Part shown: positions 46,960 through 56,028 of the stretch, piece after piece
Layout of the letters: each line of letters starts with the position of its first letter
Numbering within the stretch: the stretch's first letter is position 1
Assembly (NCBI RefSeq): GCF_004114955.1
Contig: NZ_CP030053.1
Location: forward strand, 6,798,001-6,862,000
Length of the DNA stretch: 64,000 nt
Origin: Bradyrhizobium guangzhouense
GTDB lineage: Bacteria; Pseudomonadota; Alphaproteobacteria; Rhizobiales; Xanthobacteraceae
Reading direction: 5' to 3'
Notes under the pieces: generated by a model
Seen by the model: the letters and a program-made list of their open reading frames with translations, nothing else
Told to the model about the DNA's origin: nothing
Database searches by the model: none
Translations under genes and position numbers: made by a program

Positions 46960-48413
46960 AGTGAAAACTCCTTCAGCGCGGGGTAGAGCTTGCGCCACTG
47001 GTGATAGGCCTCGTCATAGGCCGCAGTGCGCGACGGGTTGGGTGTTGACGTCGCAAGGCGCCGCGGACGCGTGCAGATCTGCGCGGGATCTTCAGCCGTG
47101 GCGGCGAGCCGGCCGAGCCGGGCAGCGCCGAGCGCGGCGCCGACTTCGCCTTCCTCGACGCGGTGCACGGGAATGCCGAGCACGTCGGCGCAGATCTGCG
47201 CCCACAGCGCCGAGCGCGAGCCGCCGCCGACGAGATCGACTTCCGAGATCGCCGAGCTGGCGCTGCCGAGCGCGGCGAGATTGTCGCGTGCGGCAAAGGC
47301 GACGCCTTCGAGCACGGCCTGCACCATTGCATCGCGCCCGGTGGCGCCGCGCAGGCCGACGAAGGCGCCGGCCGCTGCGGCATCATTATGCGGCGTGCGC
47401 TCGCCGTCCAGATAAGGCAGGAACTTCACCGGGCCAGGTCCGGCCACGGTGTCACCGAGCGGCGCGAGCAGCGATGCCGTCGGCGTCGCCATCACGCCGG
47501 AGAGCCAGGCCAGCGATGCCGCGGCCGAGAGCATCACGCCCATCTGGTGCCAGAGGCCGGGCAGCGCATGACAGAAGGCGTGCACGGCGAAGGCCGGCGC
47601 CGGTGCAAATTTGTCGGTGACGCGGAAGATGACGCCGGAGGTGCCGAGCGACAGGAAGGCATCGCCCGGCGCGATCGCCCCGAGCCCGATCGCACTTGCC
47701 GCGTTGTCGCCGGCGCCGCCGGCAACGACGACGTTCCCTGCCATGCCCCAGCGCTGCGCGAACTCGCCGGCAAGCATTGCGCTCGCCTCGCTGCCCTCGA
47801 CCAGGCGCGGCACGTGGTGCAGATCGAGCCCAGTGGCGTGCAGCAGCAGCGCCGACCAGCGGCGCTGGCCGACGTCGAGCCAGAGCGTGCCTGCGGCATC
47901 CGACATGTCCTCGACCATCTCGCCGGTCAGGCGATAGCGGACATAGGCCTTTGGCAGCAGCACCTTGGCGACGCGCTTGAAAACATCGGGCTCATGCCGC
48001 GCGACCCACAGCAGTTTTGGCGCTGTGAAGCCGGGCATCGCCAGATTTCCGGCGATGGCGTGCAGCGAGGGGCAGCGCCGCTCGAGCTCGACGCATTCGG
48101 CATGCGAACGGCCATCGTTCCAGAGGATCGCCGGCCGCAGCGGGCGTCCATCGGCGCCAAGCAGCGTCGCGCCATGCATCTGACCCGACAGGCCGATGCC
48201 GCGCACGCCGGCGACATCGCCGGGATGAGTGGCGGCGAGATCGTCGACGGCACCGATGGCGGCCGCGACCCAGGAATCCGGATCCTGCTCGGACCACAAC
48301 GGCTGCGGATGCGACAGCGCAAGCTCGCGCGCGGCCGTCGCGACGACCGCGCCAGCCTCGTTCACAAGCACCGCTTTCACACCGGACGTGCCGATGTCCA
48401 ATCCGATAAACAA
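46956..48413 (-). CDS. xylB: Xylulokinase
   Basis: Phosphorylates D-xylulose to xylulose 5-phosphate, feeding the pentose phosphate pathway. The 485-residue FGGY-family kinase has the N-terminal phosphate motif [15 protein letters not shown], the substrate-site [43 protein letters not shown] and [19 protein letters not shown]. The start is read as TTG at 48413, because GAGGGAGG lies seven bases ahead and the length then matches the family; no ATG or GTG fits. It is the first gene of the sugar operon. Confidence 0.93.
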   Translation of the reverse strand: MFIGLDIGTSGVKAVLVNEAGAVVATAARELALSHPQPLWSEQDPDSWVAAAIGAVDDLAATHPGDVAGVRGIGLSGQMHGATLLGADGRPLRPAILWNDGRSHAECVELERRCPSLHAIAGNLAMPGFTAPKLLWVARHEPDVFKRVAKVLLPKAYVRYRLTGEMVEDMSDAAGTLWLDVGQRRWSALLLHATGLDLHHVPRLVEGSEASAMLAGEFAQRWGMAGNVVVAGGAGDNAASAIGLGAIAPGDAFLSLGTSGVIFRVTDKFAPAPAFAVHAFCHALPGLWHQMGVMLSAAASLAWLSGVMATPTASLLAPLGDTVAGPGPVKFLPYLDGERTPHNDAAAAGAFVGLRGATGRDAMVQAVLEGVAFAARDNLAALGSASSAISEVDLVGGGSRSALWAQICADVLGIPVHRVEEGEVGAALGAARLGRLAATAEDPAQICTRPRRLATSTPNPSRTAAYDEAYHQWRKLYPALKEFSL

Positions 48414-48448
48414 ACGCGTCCCTCCCTCTTCGTTTTGAGCGTGACCCG

Positions 48449-48478
48449 TCCGGAAGCCATACGCTTCCGGATCACGCC
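48449..48478. promoter_or_regulatory. Dyad TCCGGAAGC-5-GCTTCCGGA between lacI and xylB
   Basis: Perfect 9-base arms (48449-48457 and 48463-48471), flanked by a further GCGTGA/TCACGC match. It could be the lacI terminator, an operator for the sugar operon, or a member of repeat family E. Confidence 0.5.
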
Positions 48479-48549
48479 GCCACGGTGCACGATCTGACGT
48501 CGCGCTTTCCGCAATCACTCAACTCAACACTCCGCACCGTGCCCTTCGG

Positions 48550-49611
48550 CTACGGCAGATTATCCCGCATCAGGATGTCGATGCGAATTTTCTCCTGTTC
48601 ACTCAAGATCGGCTCGTTGCGCGCAAGCGACAGCAGGACGCGCACGGCGGCGCGCGCCTCGTGCCCCGGATTCTGCGAGATCGCAACATCCAGCGTGCCT
48701 TGCAACAACAATCGTCGCGTCATCGCCGTGAGATCGTGAGCGATGAAGACGATCTGCTTGTCGCGGCCTGCCTCGGTCAGGGCCGTGGCCACGCCTTGCG
48801 TGCCCGCGCCGACATTGTAGAGGCCGATGATGTCAGGATGCTTGCCGAGGAGCCGAGAGATCAGCTGCTGCGAGCGGTCGTCCTCGTCCCGCCCCTCGAG
48901 CAGGGGCAGGATGTCGAGGTGCGAAAACTCCGACGCCATCACCTGATTGAAGCCAAAAATGCGCTCGGCATGGTCGCGCAGGCCCTGTGAGCCGGCGATG
49001 ATGGCAATCTTGCCGGACCTTTGGCCGACCAGCCTTCCGACCAACGCACCGGCGGTGCGGCCCGCGGCGATGTTGTCAATGCCGACATAGTGGTGACGGC
49101 GCGAGGACGGCACGTCGGACACCAGCGTCACGACCTTGATGCCACGGTCGACGAGATCGTTGATGGCGGCGCGCACGCTCGGATGGTCGAGCGCGACGAC
49201 GGCGACGCCGTCATATTCGCTGCCGGCGAGCTCCTCCAGCGAAGCCGCCAGCACCGACGGGTCGAACACGTCGGTGATGACCATCTCGACGGCAAGGCGG
49301 CGGGCGGAGAGCCATGCCGACATCTCGCCGAGATAGGCCTGGATCTGCAGCATGAACGGGTTGGCCCCCGTTGGCATCACGAAGGCAAACCGGCGCGCGC
49401 GGCCGCGCGCGAGCTCGGCCGCGGCCACATGCGGCTGAAAGGCGTTGCGCGCGATGATCTCCTGGACGCGACGCACCGTGTCCGGCCGCACGCCGGGACG
49501 GTTATGCAAGACGCGATCGACCGTCGCCAGACTGACACCGGCCTCGCGGGCAATGTCCTTCAGCGTCAGCGCGGCGGAGACGGTCAGACTTTCGGAAGTC
49601 TCTTGGGCCAT
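48550..49611 (-). CDS. LacI-family transcriptional regulator
   Basis: A 353-residue sugar-responsive regulator: an N-terminal LacI helix-turn-helix (LTLKDIAREAGVSLATVDRVLHNRPGVRPDTVRRVQEII) and a periplasmic-binding-like effector domain of the type that binds ribose-like sugars (FAFVMPTGANPFMLQIQAYLGEM, VAVVALDHPSVRAAINDLVDRGIKVVTLVSDVPSS). It is encoded just upstream of xylB on the same strand with a 136-base gap and is the obvious local regulator of the sugar operon. The ligand is inferred to be the transported sugar. Confidence 0.92.
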   Translation of the reverse strand: MAQETSESLTVSAALTLKDIAREAGVSLATVDRVLHNRPGVRPDTVRRVQEIIARNAFQPHVAAAELARGRARRFAFVMPTGANPFMLQIQAYLGEMSAWLSARRLAVEMVITDVFDPSVLAASLEELAGSEYDGVAVVALDHPSVRAAINDLVDRGIKVVTLVSDVPSSRRHHYVGIDNIAAGRTAGALVGRLVGQRSGKIAIIAGSQGLRDHAERIFGFNQVMASEFSHLDILPLLEGRDEDDRSQQLISRLLGKHPDIIGLYNVGAGTQGVATALTEAGRDKQIVFIAHDLTAMTRRLLLQGTLDVAISQNPGHEARAAVRVLLSLARNEPILSEQEKIRIDILMRDNLP

Positions 49612-49734
49612 GGCTGAAGGCTAGCAGAGGCGTTTTGAGGTGCGCAACTCATTTTGAGGGACAGGACGGCATATTCGAGCGCCGGTTGCGCCGGGGCTCG
49701 ACCTAGCTATTTGTTTTGACGCGTTTTATTTGCG

Positions 49735-50232
49735 CTAACCGTTATCCACTTCGCTTGAAAACGCTTCTGCGCCGAGATCGAGCGTCAGGAAGAGACTGTT
49801 GGGATCGTCGACATAGCCCTCGAACGGGGCGCAGGGCACGAAGCCATGGGCTTGGTAGAGCGCGTGCGCCGGCTTGAAATAATCCCAGGATCCGGTCTCG
49901 AGGCTGAGCCGTGTCATGCCGCGCCTGCGCGCCTCGGCAATAATGTGGCGGAGCATCAGGCCACCAAAGCCGCGGCGGCGCGTGGTCTGCAGCGTGTGCA
50001 TCGACTTCACCTCACCGTGGCCAGCGGAGAGCGTCTTCAGCGCCCCGGTCGCGACCAGCGTCTCGCCGTCCCAGCCGGTCCAGAACGCGACGTCGCTGGC
50101 CCGAAGGCCGGCGAGATCGAGCGCGTGCGCGCTGCCCGGAGCGGTCTGGGCCCGTGCCGCCGTGACGTGATGGTCGAGCAATGCGACGACGCGCGGGTCG
50201 AAAGTGTCGCCGGTGCGGATCTGCATCGTCAT
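49735..50232 (-). CDS. GNAT-family N-acetyltransferase
   Basis: A 165-residue acetyl-CoA-dependent acetyltransferase. The central beta strand and acetyl-CoA loop are visible in GEVKSMHTLQTTRRRGFGGLMLRHIIAEARRRGMTRLSLETGS, followed by ALYQAHGFVPCAPFEGY. Its start overlaps the stop of the preceding acetyltransferase (ATGA). An ATG two codons further in (50226) is the alternative start. It is the third gene of the XRE-cupin/acetyltransferase set. The substrate is unknown. Confidence 0.88.
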   Translation of the reverse strand: MTMQIRTGDTFDPRVVALLDHHVTAARAQTAPGSAHALDLAGLRASDVAFWTGWDGETLVATGALKTLSAGHGEVKSMHTLQTTRRRGFGGLMLRHIIAEARRRGMTRLSLETGSWDYFKPAHALYQAHGFVPCAPFEGYVDDPNSLFLTLDLGAEAFSSEVDNG

Positions 50233-50744
50233 GGCCTCACATCATTTGCGAGCGTCTTCTGCATGAAGACGAGATCCAGCCAGCGGCCGAATTTGCAACC
50301 GACCTCGGGCATGCGGGCGACCTCGACAAAGCCGAGCGAGGCGTGCAGGCCGATCGAGCCGGCATTGAGGGCCTCGATCCCGGCGATCATGGCGTGCTTG
50401 TTCTGCGTCGTGGCGCGCTCGATCAGCGCGGCCAGCAGGCTGCGGCCAATGCCGGCGCGATGATGCCGCTCGTCGACATAGACCGAATTCTCCACGGTAT
50501 GGCGATAGCCAGGGAAGGGACGGAAATCGCCGAACGATGCGAAGCCGACGACATCCCTGCCCTTCATCGCGACCAGCACGGGATAGCCCGCCTGCTGCCT
50601 TGCACGAATCCATTCGCGCCGCGAGGCGAGATCGGCCGGCCCGTCGGTCCAGACCGCCGTGGTGTTGAGCGCGGCGAAATTGTAGATGGCGAGGATGTCC
50701 GCGGCATCCTCCAGCGTGGCGTCCCGTACGATCAGCGACATCAT
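50229..50744 (-). CDS. GNAT-family N-acetyltransferase (phosphinothricin acetyltransferase-like)
   Basis: A 171-residue acetyltransferase of the PAT/YncA branch: IVRDATLEDAADILAIYNFAALNTTAVW, then SVYVDERHHRAGIGRSLLAALIERATTQNKHAMIAGIEALNAGSIGLHASLGFVEVARMPEVGCKFGRWLDLVFMQKTL. This branch acetylates phosphinothricin, methionine derivatives or similar small amines. It overlaps the XRE-cupin gene upstream and the other acetyltransferase downstream by ATGA, so the three are translationally coupled. Confidence 0.9.
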   Translation of the reverse strand: MMSLIVRDATLEDAADILAIYNFAALNTTAVWTDGPADLASRREWIRARQQAGYPVLVAMKGRDVVGFASFGDFRPFPGYRHTVENSVYVDERHHRAGIGRSLLAALIERATTQNKHAMIAGIEALNAGSIGLHASLGFVEVARMPEVGCKFGRWLDLVFMQKTLANDVRP

Positions 50745-51322
50745 AATTTCCCGTAAGACGTGCCGCGCCTGGTGATGATGACGTAGCGGGCATCCTGTTT
50801 GGTTTCGTTCTCGAAGGTCACCGCACGCATGACATCGAAGTCGAGACAGTCGCCCTCGCGCAAGCGCACCGTCTTGGCGTCGATATGCACGCAGACCGCG
50901 CCCTCCAGCATCAGCAGCTGCTGGGTGAAGGCGTTGCGGCCCCAGGGGCTGTAGGGCACCCGCGCGCCGGCCGGCATGTCGACGACGATGATCTCGATGC
51001 CGCTCGCCGCATCCACCGGCGAGGCATGGCGCCGCCGGTAGCCGCTGTCGGGGTCGCGCCATTGTGGCTGATCGGCGAGCCGCGTCAGCCGCTCCGGCGG
51101 TTTCTCCGAGAGCGCGACGACGTCGCTGAGCGAGACGTCGAGCGCCGCGCAGAGCTTGTTGAGCAGCGCCGCGGTCGCGCTGCTCTGCGCCCGCTCCACC
51201 CGCCCGATCATGGCCCGGCTGACACCGGAGCGGCTGGCGAGCTCGTTCAAGGTCATGCCGGCCTGCGTCCTCAAAATCTTCAAGCGGCGACCGATTGCGC
51301 GATCGAGTTTCTGCTGGTCCAT
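50741..51322 (-). CDS. XRE-family regulator with C-terminal cupin domain
   Basis: A 193-residue two-domain regulator. Residues about 7-65 are the XRE helix-turn-helix (LKILRTQAGMTLNELASRSGVSRAMIGRVERAQSSATAALLNKLCAALDVSLSDVVAL). Residues about 105-180 are a cupin effector-binding barrel (IEIIVVDMPAGARVPYSPWG...LMLEGAVCVHIDAKTVRLREGDCLDF). It heads a tight set with two acetyltransferases and probably regulates them. The ATG at 51322 was preferred over a TTG at 51337. Confidence 0.9.
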   Translation of the reverse strand: MDQQKLDRAIGRRLKILRTQAGMTLNELASRSGVSRAMIGRVERAQSSATAALLNKLCAALDVSLSDVVALSEKPPERLTRLADQPQWRDPDSGYRRRHASPVDAASGIEIIVVDMPAGARVPYSPWGRNAFTQQLLMLEGAVCVHIDAKTVRLREGDCLDFDVMRAVTFENETKQDARYVIITRRGTSYGKL

Positions 51323-51505
51323 GGCCTTCCGATCCAAACATCGTCCGGCGCATGGACCGCATCCGCCGGATGGGAAGAGCTTAGAGCGGAGCAGCGGCGC
51401 GTGCCGGGAGCGAAAGACTAATATATTGGAATCTTTGCGCGCGGTGCAGCCCCCGGTGCGGGACGCGCCGGACGGGCCATGCCAGGGCAGCAGAGGTTCG
51501 TGCCC

Positions 51506-51955
51506 CTAACAGGAGCCCAGCTTGTCGATGCGCTTTTGATGGCGGCCGCCCTCGAACGCGGTGCTCAGGAAGGCTTCGACGCATTCCTTTGCGACCACGT
51601 CACCGGTCGTGCGTCCGCCGAGCGCCAGAACATTCGCGTCATTGTGCTGGCGGCAGAGCCGCGCGCCGGTGACGTCGTGCACGAGCGCGCAACGAATGTG
51701 CGCATGGCGATTGGCGGCGATGGAAATGCCGATGCCCGATCCGCAGATCAGGATGCCGCATCCGGCTTTGCCGTCCTTGATGGCATCGGCCAGCTTGTGG
51801 GCGAAGTCGGGATAGTCGACGGACGCGGCGCTGTCAGTGCCGAGGTCCAGCCAGGTCACACCTGACAGCGCTGACTTCAAGGCTTCCTTGAGGGCAAAGC
51901 CGCCATGGTCACAGGCAATCGCGACCAAGCGCGTGGTTTCGTCCTTGTCGGCCAT
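51506..51955 (-). CDS. rpiB: Ribose 5-phosphate isomerase B
   Basis: Interconverts ribose 5-phosphate and ribulose 5-phosphate. The 149-residue RpiB/LacAB-family protein has AIACDHGGFALKEALK (phosphate site), DLGTDSAASVDYPDFAHKLADAI, CGILICGSGIGISIAANRHAHIRCALVHDVTGARLCRQHNDANVLALGGR. The catalytic-base cysteine is present in the GILICGSG segment. The ATG at 51955 gives the normal N-terminus; the frame beyond it crosses the tRNA fragment. It is the last backbone gene before the mobile element. Confidence 0.93.
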   Translation of the reverse strand: MADKDETTRLVAIACDHGGFALKEALKSALSGVTWLDLGTDSAASVDYPDFAHKLADAIKDGKAGCGILICGSGIGISIAANRHAHIRCALVHDVTGARLCRQHNDANVLALGGRTTGDVVAKECVEAFLSTAFEGGRHQKRIDKLGSC

Positions 51956-51973
51956 TTGCTGTCCCGGGGAATT

Positions 51974-52017
51974 GGAGCGGGCGAAGGGAATCGAACCCTC
52001 GTATGCAGCTTGGGAAT
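51974..52017 (-). other. 3' fragment of tRNA-Gly(CCC): attachment site at the left end of an integrated element
   Basis: Read on the minus strand this is the tRNA from the anticodon loop (TTCCCAA, anticodon CCC) through the anticodon stem GCTGC, variable loop, T-arm (GAGGG TTCGATT CCCTT), acceptor strand CGCCCGC and CCA. The 5' half is missing: beyond 52017 the sequence is unrelated. This is the usual duplicated 3' tRNA end left by a tyrosine integrase. Confidence 0.85.
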
Positions 52018-52159
52018 TATTTTCGCACCCTACACACGGTTGACCGTTAGCGCAAATAGTGACCATTACACAAGTACTTAGCTTGTGCTATCGTAACCGC
52101 AGATGCACGCAACAATCCACCATATTCCGCCCCTCGCGGTGCCTAGGAGGTGCCTGAAA

Positions 52160-53299
52160 GTGCCTGAAAAAATCTCGCTCACCGATGCCGGTGTGCGGGC
52201 CTTGAGGGCACCGAGCACCGGACAGATTACCGTATGGGACACGCAAAGCCCATTGGGGGTTCGCGTCTCCCAAGGCGGTACCAAGACCTATGTCGTTATG
52301 ATCGGGTCCGGCAAACGGCATACGATCGGCAAGGTCACAGTGGTCAAACTTACCGAGGCCAGAGAAGAGGCGCGGCGGCTGATCGCCGCCAAAACCCTCA
52401 AAATGTTACAGCCCAAGCAAAGCAGCATCAGCTTTGAGACTGCCCTGCCACTGTTCTTAGACCAGCACTACAAAGGCAAATCGGTCCGCTCTAAGGATGA
52501 GGCCACCCGTACCCTCACAAACCACTTCAAACCTGCCATAGGTAAGAAGCAGCTGCATGAGATCACGGACGAGGACATAAGTAAGGAGTTGTCGAAACTC
52601 GACCATGTGCCGAGCGAACAGCTACACTCGTTCCGCTTCCTGCGGACGTTTCTAAAGTGGTGCACCCGGCCTCCTCGGAAATACATCGCGAGGAGCCCGC
52701 TTGAAGGCTACGAGCCACCCGGCCAGGACGTTAAGAGATCCCGCGTCTTATCCGACGCGGAGCTAGTGGCCATCTGGAATGCTTGCATTGGCACGTTTGG
52801 TGACATGGTTCGCCTGCTTATTCTTTGGGGCACGCGCAACGGCGAGACAGGCCGCTTGCGACGTGCCTGGGTAGATGGCCTACTCATCACCATTCCCGGA
52901 CAGCACACGAAGAACAAGCGAGCACACTCGATACCGCTCCTGCCTATGGCGCTCGCGATCTTGAAGCGTCAAGACAAGATGGGCGACAACTACCGAGACA
53001 AAAGCTCCGACTATTACTTCCCCGGCAAAACTCCCAAGAGCCACTTTAACGACGGGTCATGGGGCAAAGCCAAGCAGGAGCTAGAGCGGGAATCGGGGGT
53101 CACGAATTGGCAGCTTAGAGATATCCGCCGCACAGCCAGGTCTAACTGGGCTAAACTTGGCATCAGGCGCGAGATAGCCGAGCTATTGTTAAACCACGTC
53201 ACGGGCTCGAATAAGAACGAGCTGGACGAGATTTACGACCGCTACGATTACCTCGATGAGAAGCGAGCTGCTCGTACGCATACGACGAAGACCGCCTGA
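52160..53299 (+). CDS. int: Tyrosine-type site-specific integrase, C-terminus replaced by an insertion sequence
   Basis: Tyrosine recombinase (379 residues as read) of the P4/phage type: an N-terminal arm-binding DUF4102-like part (KISLTDAGVRALRAPSTGQITVWDTQSPLGVRVSQGGTKTYVV) and a core-binding helical part. The catalytic domain has Arg in LWGTRNGETGRL, Lys in GQHTKNKRAHSIPL, RDIRRTARSNW (where many relatives have HDLRRT), LLLNHV and the Tyr in EIYDRYDYLDEKRAA. GTG 52160 follows AGGAGG by nine bases; ATG 52103 is an alternative but lies at the expected transcript start of a TTACAC-17-TATCGT promoter (52066-52094). The last eight residues after KRAA come from the IS66 element; catalytic residues are all upstream of it. 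Confidence 0.9.
   Translation: MPEKISLTDAGVRALRAPSTGQITVWDTQSPLGVRVSQGGTKTYVVMIGSGKRHTIGKVTVVKLTEAREEARRLIAAKTLKMLQPKQSSISFETALPLFLDQHYKGKSVRSKDEATRTLTNHFKPAIGKKQLHEITDEDISKELSKLDHVPSEQLHSFRFLRTFLKWCTRPPRKYIARSPLEGYEPPGQDVKRSRVLSDAELVAIWNACIGTFGDMVRLLILWGTRNGETGRLRRAWVDGLLITIPGQHTKNKRAHSIPLLPMALAILKRQDKMGDNYRDKSSDYYFPGKTPKSHFNDGSWGKAKQELERESGVTNWQLRDIRRTARSNWAKLGIRREIAELLLNHVTGSNKNELDEIYDRYDYLDEKRAARTHTTKTA
53266..53273 (+). repeat. Target-site duplication AGCTGCTC (left copy)
   Basis: An 8-base direct repeat of 55867-55874, immediately flanking the IS66 element; 8 bp is the normal IS66 duplication length. Confidence 0.9.
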
Positions 53300-53350
53300 T
53301 TGACGGATGCGCGCGGGCACGGCGGGGTCTATGATGGCGTTGGGTGAAGG

Positions 53351-55003
53351 TCAGGCGGCTTGCTGATCGGTTGGCTTATCGGCTTGGCGCAGGAGCTTCC
53401 ATTCCCAGGGCAGCAGTTCGTGCAGCCGCGATGTGGGAAGATCGGCGATCCGGGCGAGGACGTCGGCGAGCCAGGCCTTGGGATCGACGTCATTGAGACG
53501 ACAGGTCGTGATCATCGTCAGCATGATGGCGGCACGGTCGGCACCACGCTGGCTGCCGGCGAAGGTCCAGTTGCGCCTTCCCAATGCGATACCTCTCAAT
53601 GCGCGCTCAGCACAATTGTTGGTCAGGCAGATCCTGCCATCGTCGAGGAAGCGGGCGAAGCCCTCCCAACGCCTGAGCATGTAGTTGATCGGCTTCAGGA
53701 CCTCGGAAGAGTGCGAGAGGGTTTCGCGCTCGCGCAGCAACCAGGCATGCATGTCTTCAAGAAGCGGCTTGCTTCTCTCCTGGCGCACGGCACGCCGCTC
53801 GTCGGCATTTCGGCCGTTGATGGCGCGCTCGATCTCGAACAGGGCGTCGAGACGCTTGACCACCTCCAGCGCGATCGGAGAGACCGGTTTGCCCTTCTTG
53901 CCTTCCCGAGCATTCTTCTCGATGTCAGCCAACTCGAAGAAGCCCCGCCGCGCATGGGCCAGGCAAAATGCCGGCGCGATCGGTAGAACCTTCCTCTGCG
54001 GGTCGAACAGGGGCTCAAAGCCGCTGTAGCAGTCCGCCTGTAGGATACCGGTGAAGGTGGCCAGATGCTTCTGGGGGTGTGCGCCGCGACGGTCGCCCGA
54101 AGCGTAGTAAACCGCCGCCGGCGGCGCAGGCCCGGCGAACGGCCGGTCATCCCGCACATAAGTCCAGATCCGGCCGGTCGTGCACTTGCCCTTCGCCAGG
54201 ATGCGGATGGTGGTGTCGTCCCCATGAAGGCGCTCGGCCGCGAGCACATGGTGCTCGATCAGCTGGAACAGCGGCATGACGGCGAAGGTCCCGTGGCCGA
54301 CCTGGTCGGCCAACGTCGACAGCGGTAAATCGATCCTCTCGGCCTTAAATCGCACGCTCTGGCGGTTGAGCGGGATATGCATGCCGAACTTGTCGAACAG
54401 GATCGTCGCCAGCAGTTGTGGGCCTATGAAGCCGCGCGGCGTGGCATGGAACGGCGCAGGCGGCTGGCTGATCTTCTCGCAATCGCGGCAGGTGAACTTT
54501 TCGCGCACCGTCTCGATGACCTTGAAGCGACGCGGGATCTCCTCCAGCGTCTTGGTCACATCCTCGCCGACCTTCGCCAGCCGCGATCCGCCGCAGCAGG
54601 CACAGGTCGTGGGAGCCTCAATGACGACGCGTTCGCATTCTATGTCGTCCGGCCATGGCTTGCGCACCGGCCGCTTGCGCGTGAAGGGGCGGACGTTCTG
54701 CGTCTTCGCCGCTGCGGCCTGCGCGGCAAGCTCATCCTCGCTCGCCGTGGTGGCGAGTTCTTCGAGCTCCAATTCCAACTGCTCGATCAGGCGCGCCGTG
54801 CGCTCGGAGCGCTGCCCGTGCAGTTCGCGTTTGAGCTTCTCGATCCGTAGCTCGAGATGCGCGATCAGCGCCGCGTTATCCGACAGCTCCGCCTGTGCGC
54901 TGGCAGCCATCGCTTCGGCTCGTAGCCGTGCCTCACGCTCGGCTTGCAGCGCGGCCAGCGCACTGACAAGGTCCGACGGGAGGTCGTCCGGCTTCGATAT
55001 CAT
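53351..55003 (-). CDS. tnpC: IS66 transposase TnpC
   Basis: The 550-residue DDE transposase of IS66 elements. It has an N-terminal leucine-zipper-like coiled coil (about residues 12-85), a CxxC zinc-finger-like part (TCACCGGSRLAKVGEDV; FTCRDCEKISQPP) and the catalytic core with HGDDTTIRILAKGK, ADCYSGFEPLF and LTNNCAERALRGIALGRRNWTFAGS, where the final Glu is in NNCAERA. The C-terminal IS66-C tail ends ELLPWEWKLL. It is full length. Confidence 0.95.
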   Translation of the reverse strand: MISKPDDLPSDLVSALAALQAEREARLRAEAMAASAQAELSDNAALIAHLELRIEKLKRELHGQRSERTARLIEQLELELEELATTASEDELAAQAAAAKTQNVRPFTRKRPVRKPWPDDIECERVVIEAPTTCACCGGSRLAKVGEDVTKTLEEIPRRFKVIETVREKFTCRDCEKISQPPAPFHATPRGFIGPQLLATILFDKFGMHIPLNRQSVRFKAERIDLPLSTLADQVGHGTFAVMPLFQLIEHHVLAAERLHGDDTTIRILAKGKCTTGRIWTYVRDDRPFAGPAPPAAVYYASGDRRGAHPQKHLATFTGILQADCYSGFEPLFDPQRKVLPIAPAFCLAHARRGFFELADIEKNAREGKKGKPVSPIALEVVKRLDALFEIERAINGRNADERRAVRQERSKPLLEDMHAWLLRERETLSHSSEVLKPINYMLRRWEGFARFLDDGRICLTNNCAERALRGIALGRRNWTFAGSQRGADRAAIMLTMITTCRLNDVDPKAWLADVLARIADLPTSRLHELLPWEWKLLRQADKPTDQQAA

Positions 55004-55048
55004 GGAGCCATTGAATCAGATCGAGCGGCAGATTCAAACCCAAAACCG

Positions 55049-55396
55049 TTATCCGACCCGCGTCGGACGCTGGGTTTCTTGCGGGGTGCGCCAATCGATT
55101 CCGGACAACAGATAGCTCAATTGCGCCGACGAGATCGTCACTGCTTCGCCTGCAACCGATGGCCAGATGAACCTTCCTCGCTCGAGTCTTTTGGTAAAAA
55201 GGCATGCTCCCTGGCCATCGTGCCAGATCAGCTTCACAAGATCGCTGCGGCGACCGCGGAAGACAAACAAATGACCGCTAAGCGGGTCCTTGCGCAGCAC
55301 CTCCTGCACTTGGAGAGCCAACGACGGAAAGCCTCGGCGCATGTCCGTGTAGCCGGTCGCGAGCCACACTCGCGCGCCAGTCGGAACCGGGATCAT
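55049..55396 (-). CDS. tnpB: IS66 accessory protein TnpB
   Basis: The 115-residue IS66 Orf2 protein, required for transposition in studied members: [79 protein letters not shown]. The final ATG overlaps the tnpA stop (ATGA). It is complete and host-like in composition. Confidence 0.95.
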   Translation of the reverse strand: MIPVPTGARVWLATGYTDMRRGFPSLALQVQEVLRKDPLSGHLFVFRGRRSDLVKLIWHDGQGACLFTKRLERGRFIWPSVAGEAVTISSAQLSYLLSGIDWRTPQETQRPTRVG

Positions 55397-55788
55397 CGGC
55401 GGACCAAAGCATCGAGAACGCGACGTAGCGCGTCTCCGTCCACATCGCCATCGACCCGGATGCGGTGCCCACTACCAAGGTCGATCTCGATGATGCCCTG
55501 GCTCTTCCGCCGACGCGCCGGCGCCAATGGCACTTCGGCAACCTCCCGCGGCGGCATAGACGGCCCGGTCTCGACAGGCACGAACGGCGCTACACTCGCT
55601 TCACCATGCTTGCAAAGCTCCTTACGCCACCTGAACAGCTGGCTCACATGAAGCCCGGCCACGCGAGCCACCTCGGAAACATTGGCACCGGTCTCGAGCG
55701 ACGCTGCAACAAGCCGTTCCTTCTCATCCTGCGACCACCGGCGCCGCCGCTCGACCGATGTGATCACCTCCGCCCTCGAAATCGTCAT
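55393..55788 (-). CDS. tnpA: IS66 accessory protein TnpA
   Basis: The 131-residue helix-turn-helix protein of IS66 elements (Orf1): [48 protein letters not shown], followed by a variable linker and the C-terminal [29 protein letters not shown]. The ATG at 55788 is preceded by AGGAGAAG. It likely binds the element ends. Confidence 0.93.
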   Translation of the reverse strand: MTISRAEVITSVERRRRWSQDEKERLVAASLETGANVSEVARVAGLHVSQLFRWRKELCKHGEASVAPFVPVETGPSMPPREVAEVPLAPARRRKSQGIIEIDLGSGHRIRVDGDVDGDALRRVLDALVRR

Positions 55789-55866
55789 AGCGCTTCTCCT
55801 AGGATTACCCCTAGGACCTGCAGCGTTCGCCTCCGTCAAACAAGGCGGCCTTCCTCGTAGGCGTAC

Positions 55867-55874
55867 AGCTGCTC
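55867..55874 (+). repeat. Target-site duplication AGCTGCTC (right copy)
   Basis: Matches 53266-53273 exactly. Confidence 0.9.
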
Positions 55875-55936
55875 TCAAGAAGTGGGAAGCGCACATTAAG
55901 CAGTTGCTCCGCACAAACGCAAAGATTGCAGCATAG
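55875..55936 (+). pseudogene. int: Detached C-terminal coding end of the integrase
   Basis: Joining 53273 directly to 55875 continues the integrase frame as KRAALKKWEAHIKQLL... and ends in TAG at 55934-55936. RAAL..W..H is a usual integrase tail. This segment has no start of its own. Confidence 0.9.
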
Positions 55937-55960
55937 CCCGCTTACAAGCGGGCCTTTTCT
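55936..55960 (+). terminator. Original integrase terminator
   Basis: GCCCGCTTACAAGCGGGC hairpin followed by CTTTTCTTT directly after the detached integrase stop. Confidence 0.8.
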
Positions 55961-56028
55961 TTGATAGGTTAGCGCCGCGGCCGTCTAACCGAGCCGTGGC
56001 CACTGGCTCCAACCCGGAGCAAGTGACC

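Larger units (their letters stand above)
53274..55866 (-). mobile_element. IS66-family insertion sequence, complete
   Basis: A 2593-bp element with terminal inverted repeats: GTACGCATACGACGAAG... at 53274 and, inverted, GTACGCCTACGAGGAAG... ending at 55866 (21 of 24 positions identical). It is flanked by the 8-bp duplication AGCTGCTC and encodes tnpA, tnpB and tnpC in the usual order on the minus strand. All three frames are intact, so it may still be active. Confidence 0.93.

Noticed and set aside
53130..53140. Integrase RDIRRT where HDLRRT is usual, considered as an inactivating change
   Set aside because: Variants with another residue at that histidine are known among phage-type integrases, so it is not evidence of inactivity by itself.
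53297..55843. First guess for IS66 ends at the TTGACGGA matches
   Set aside because: These are inner parts of longer terminal repeats; the true ends at 53274 and 55866 are fixed by the AGCTGCTC duplication and the restored integrase frame.
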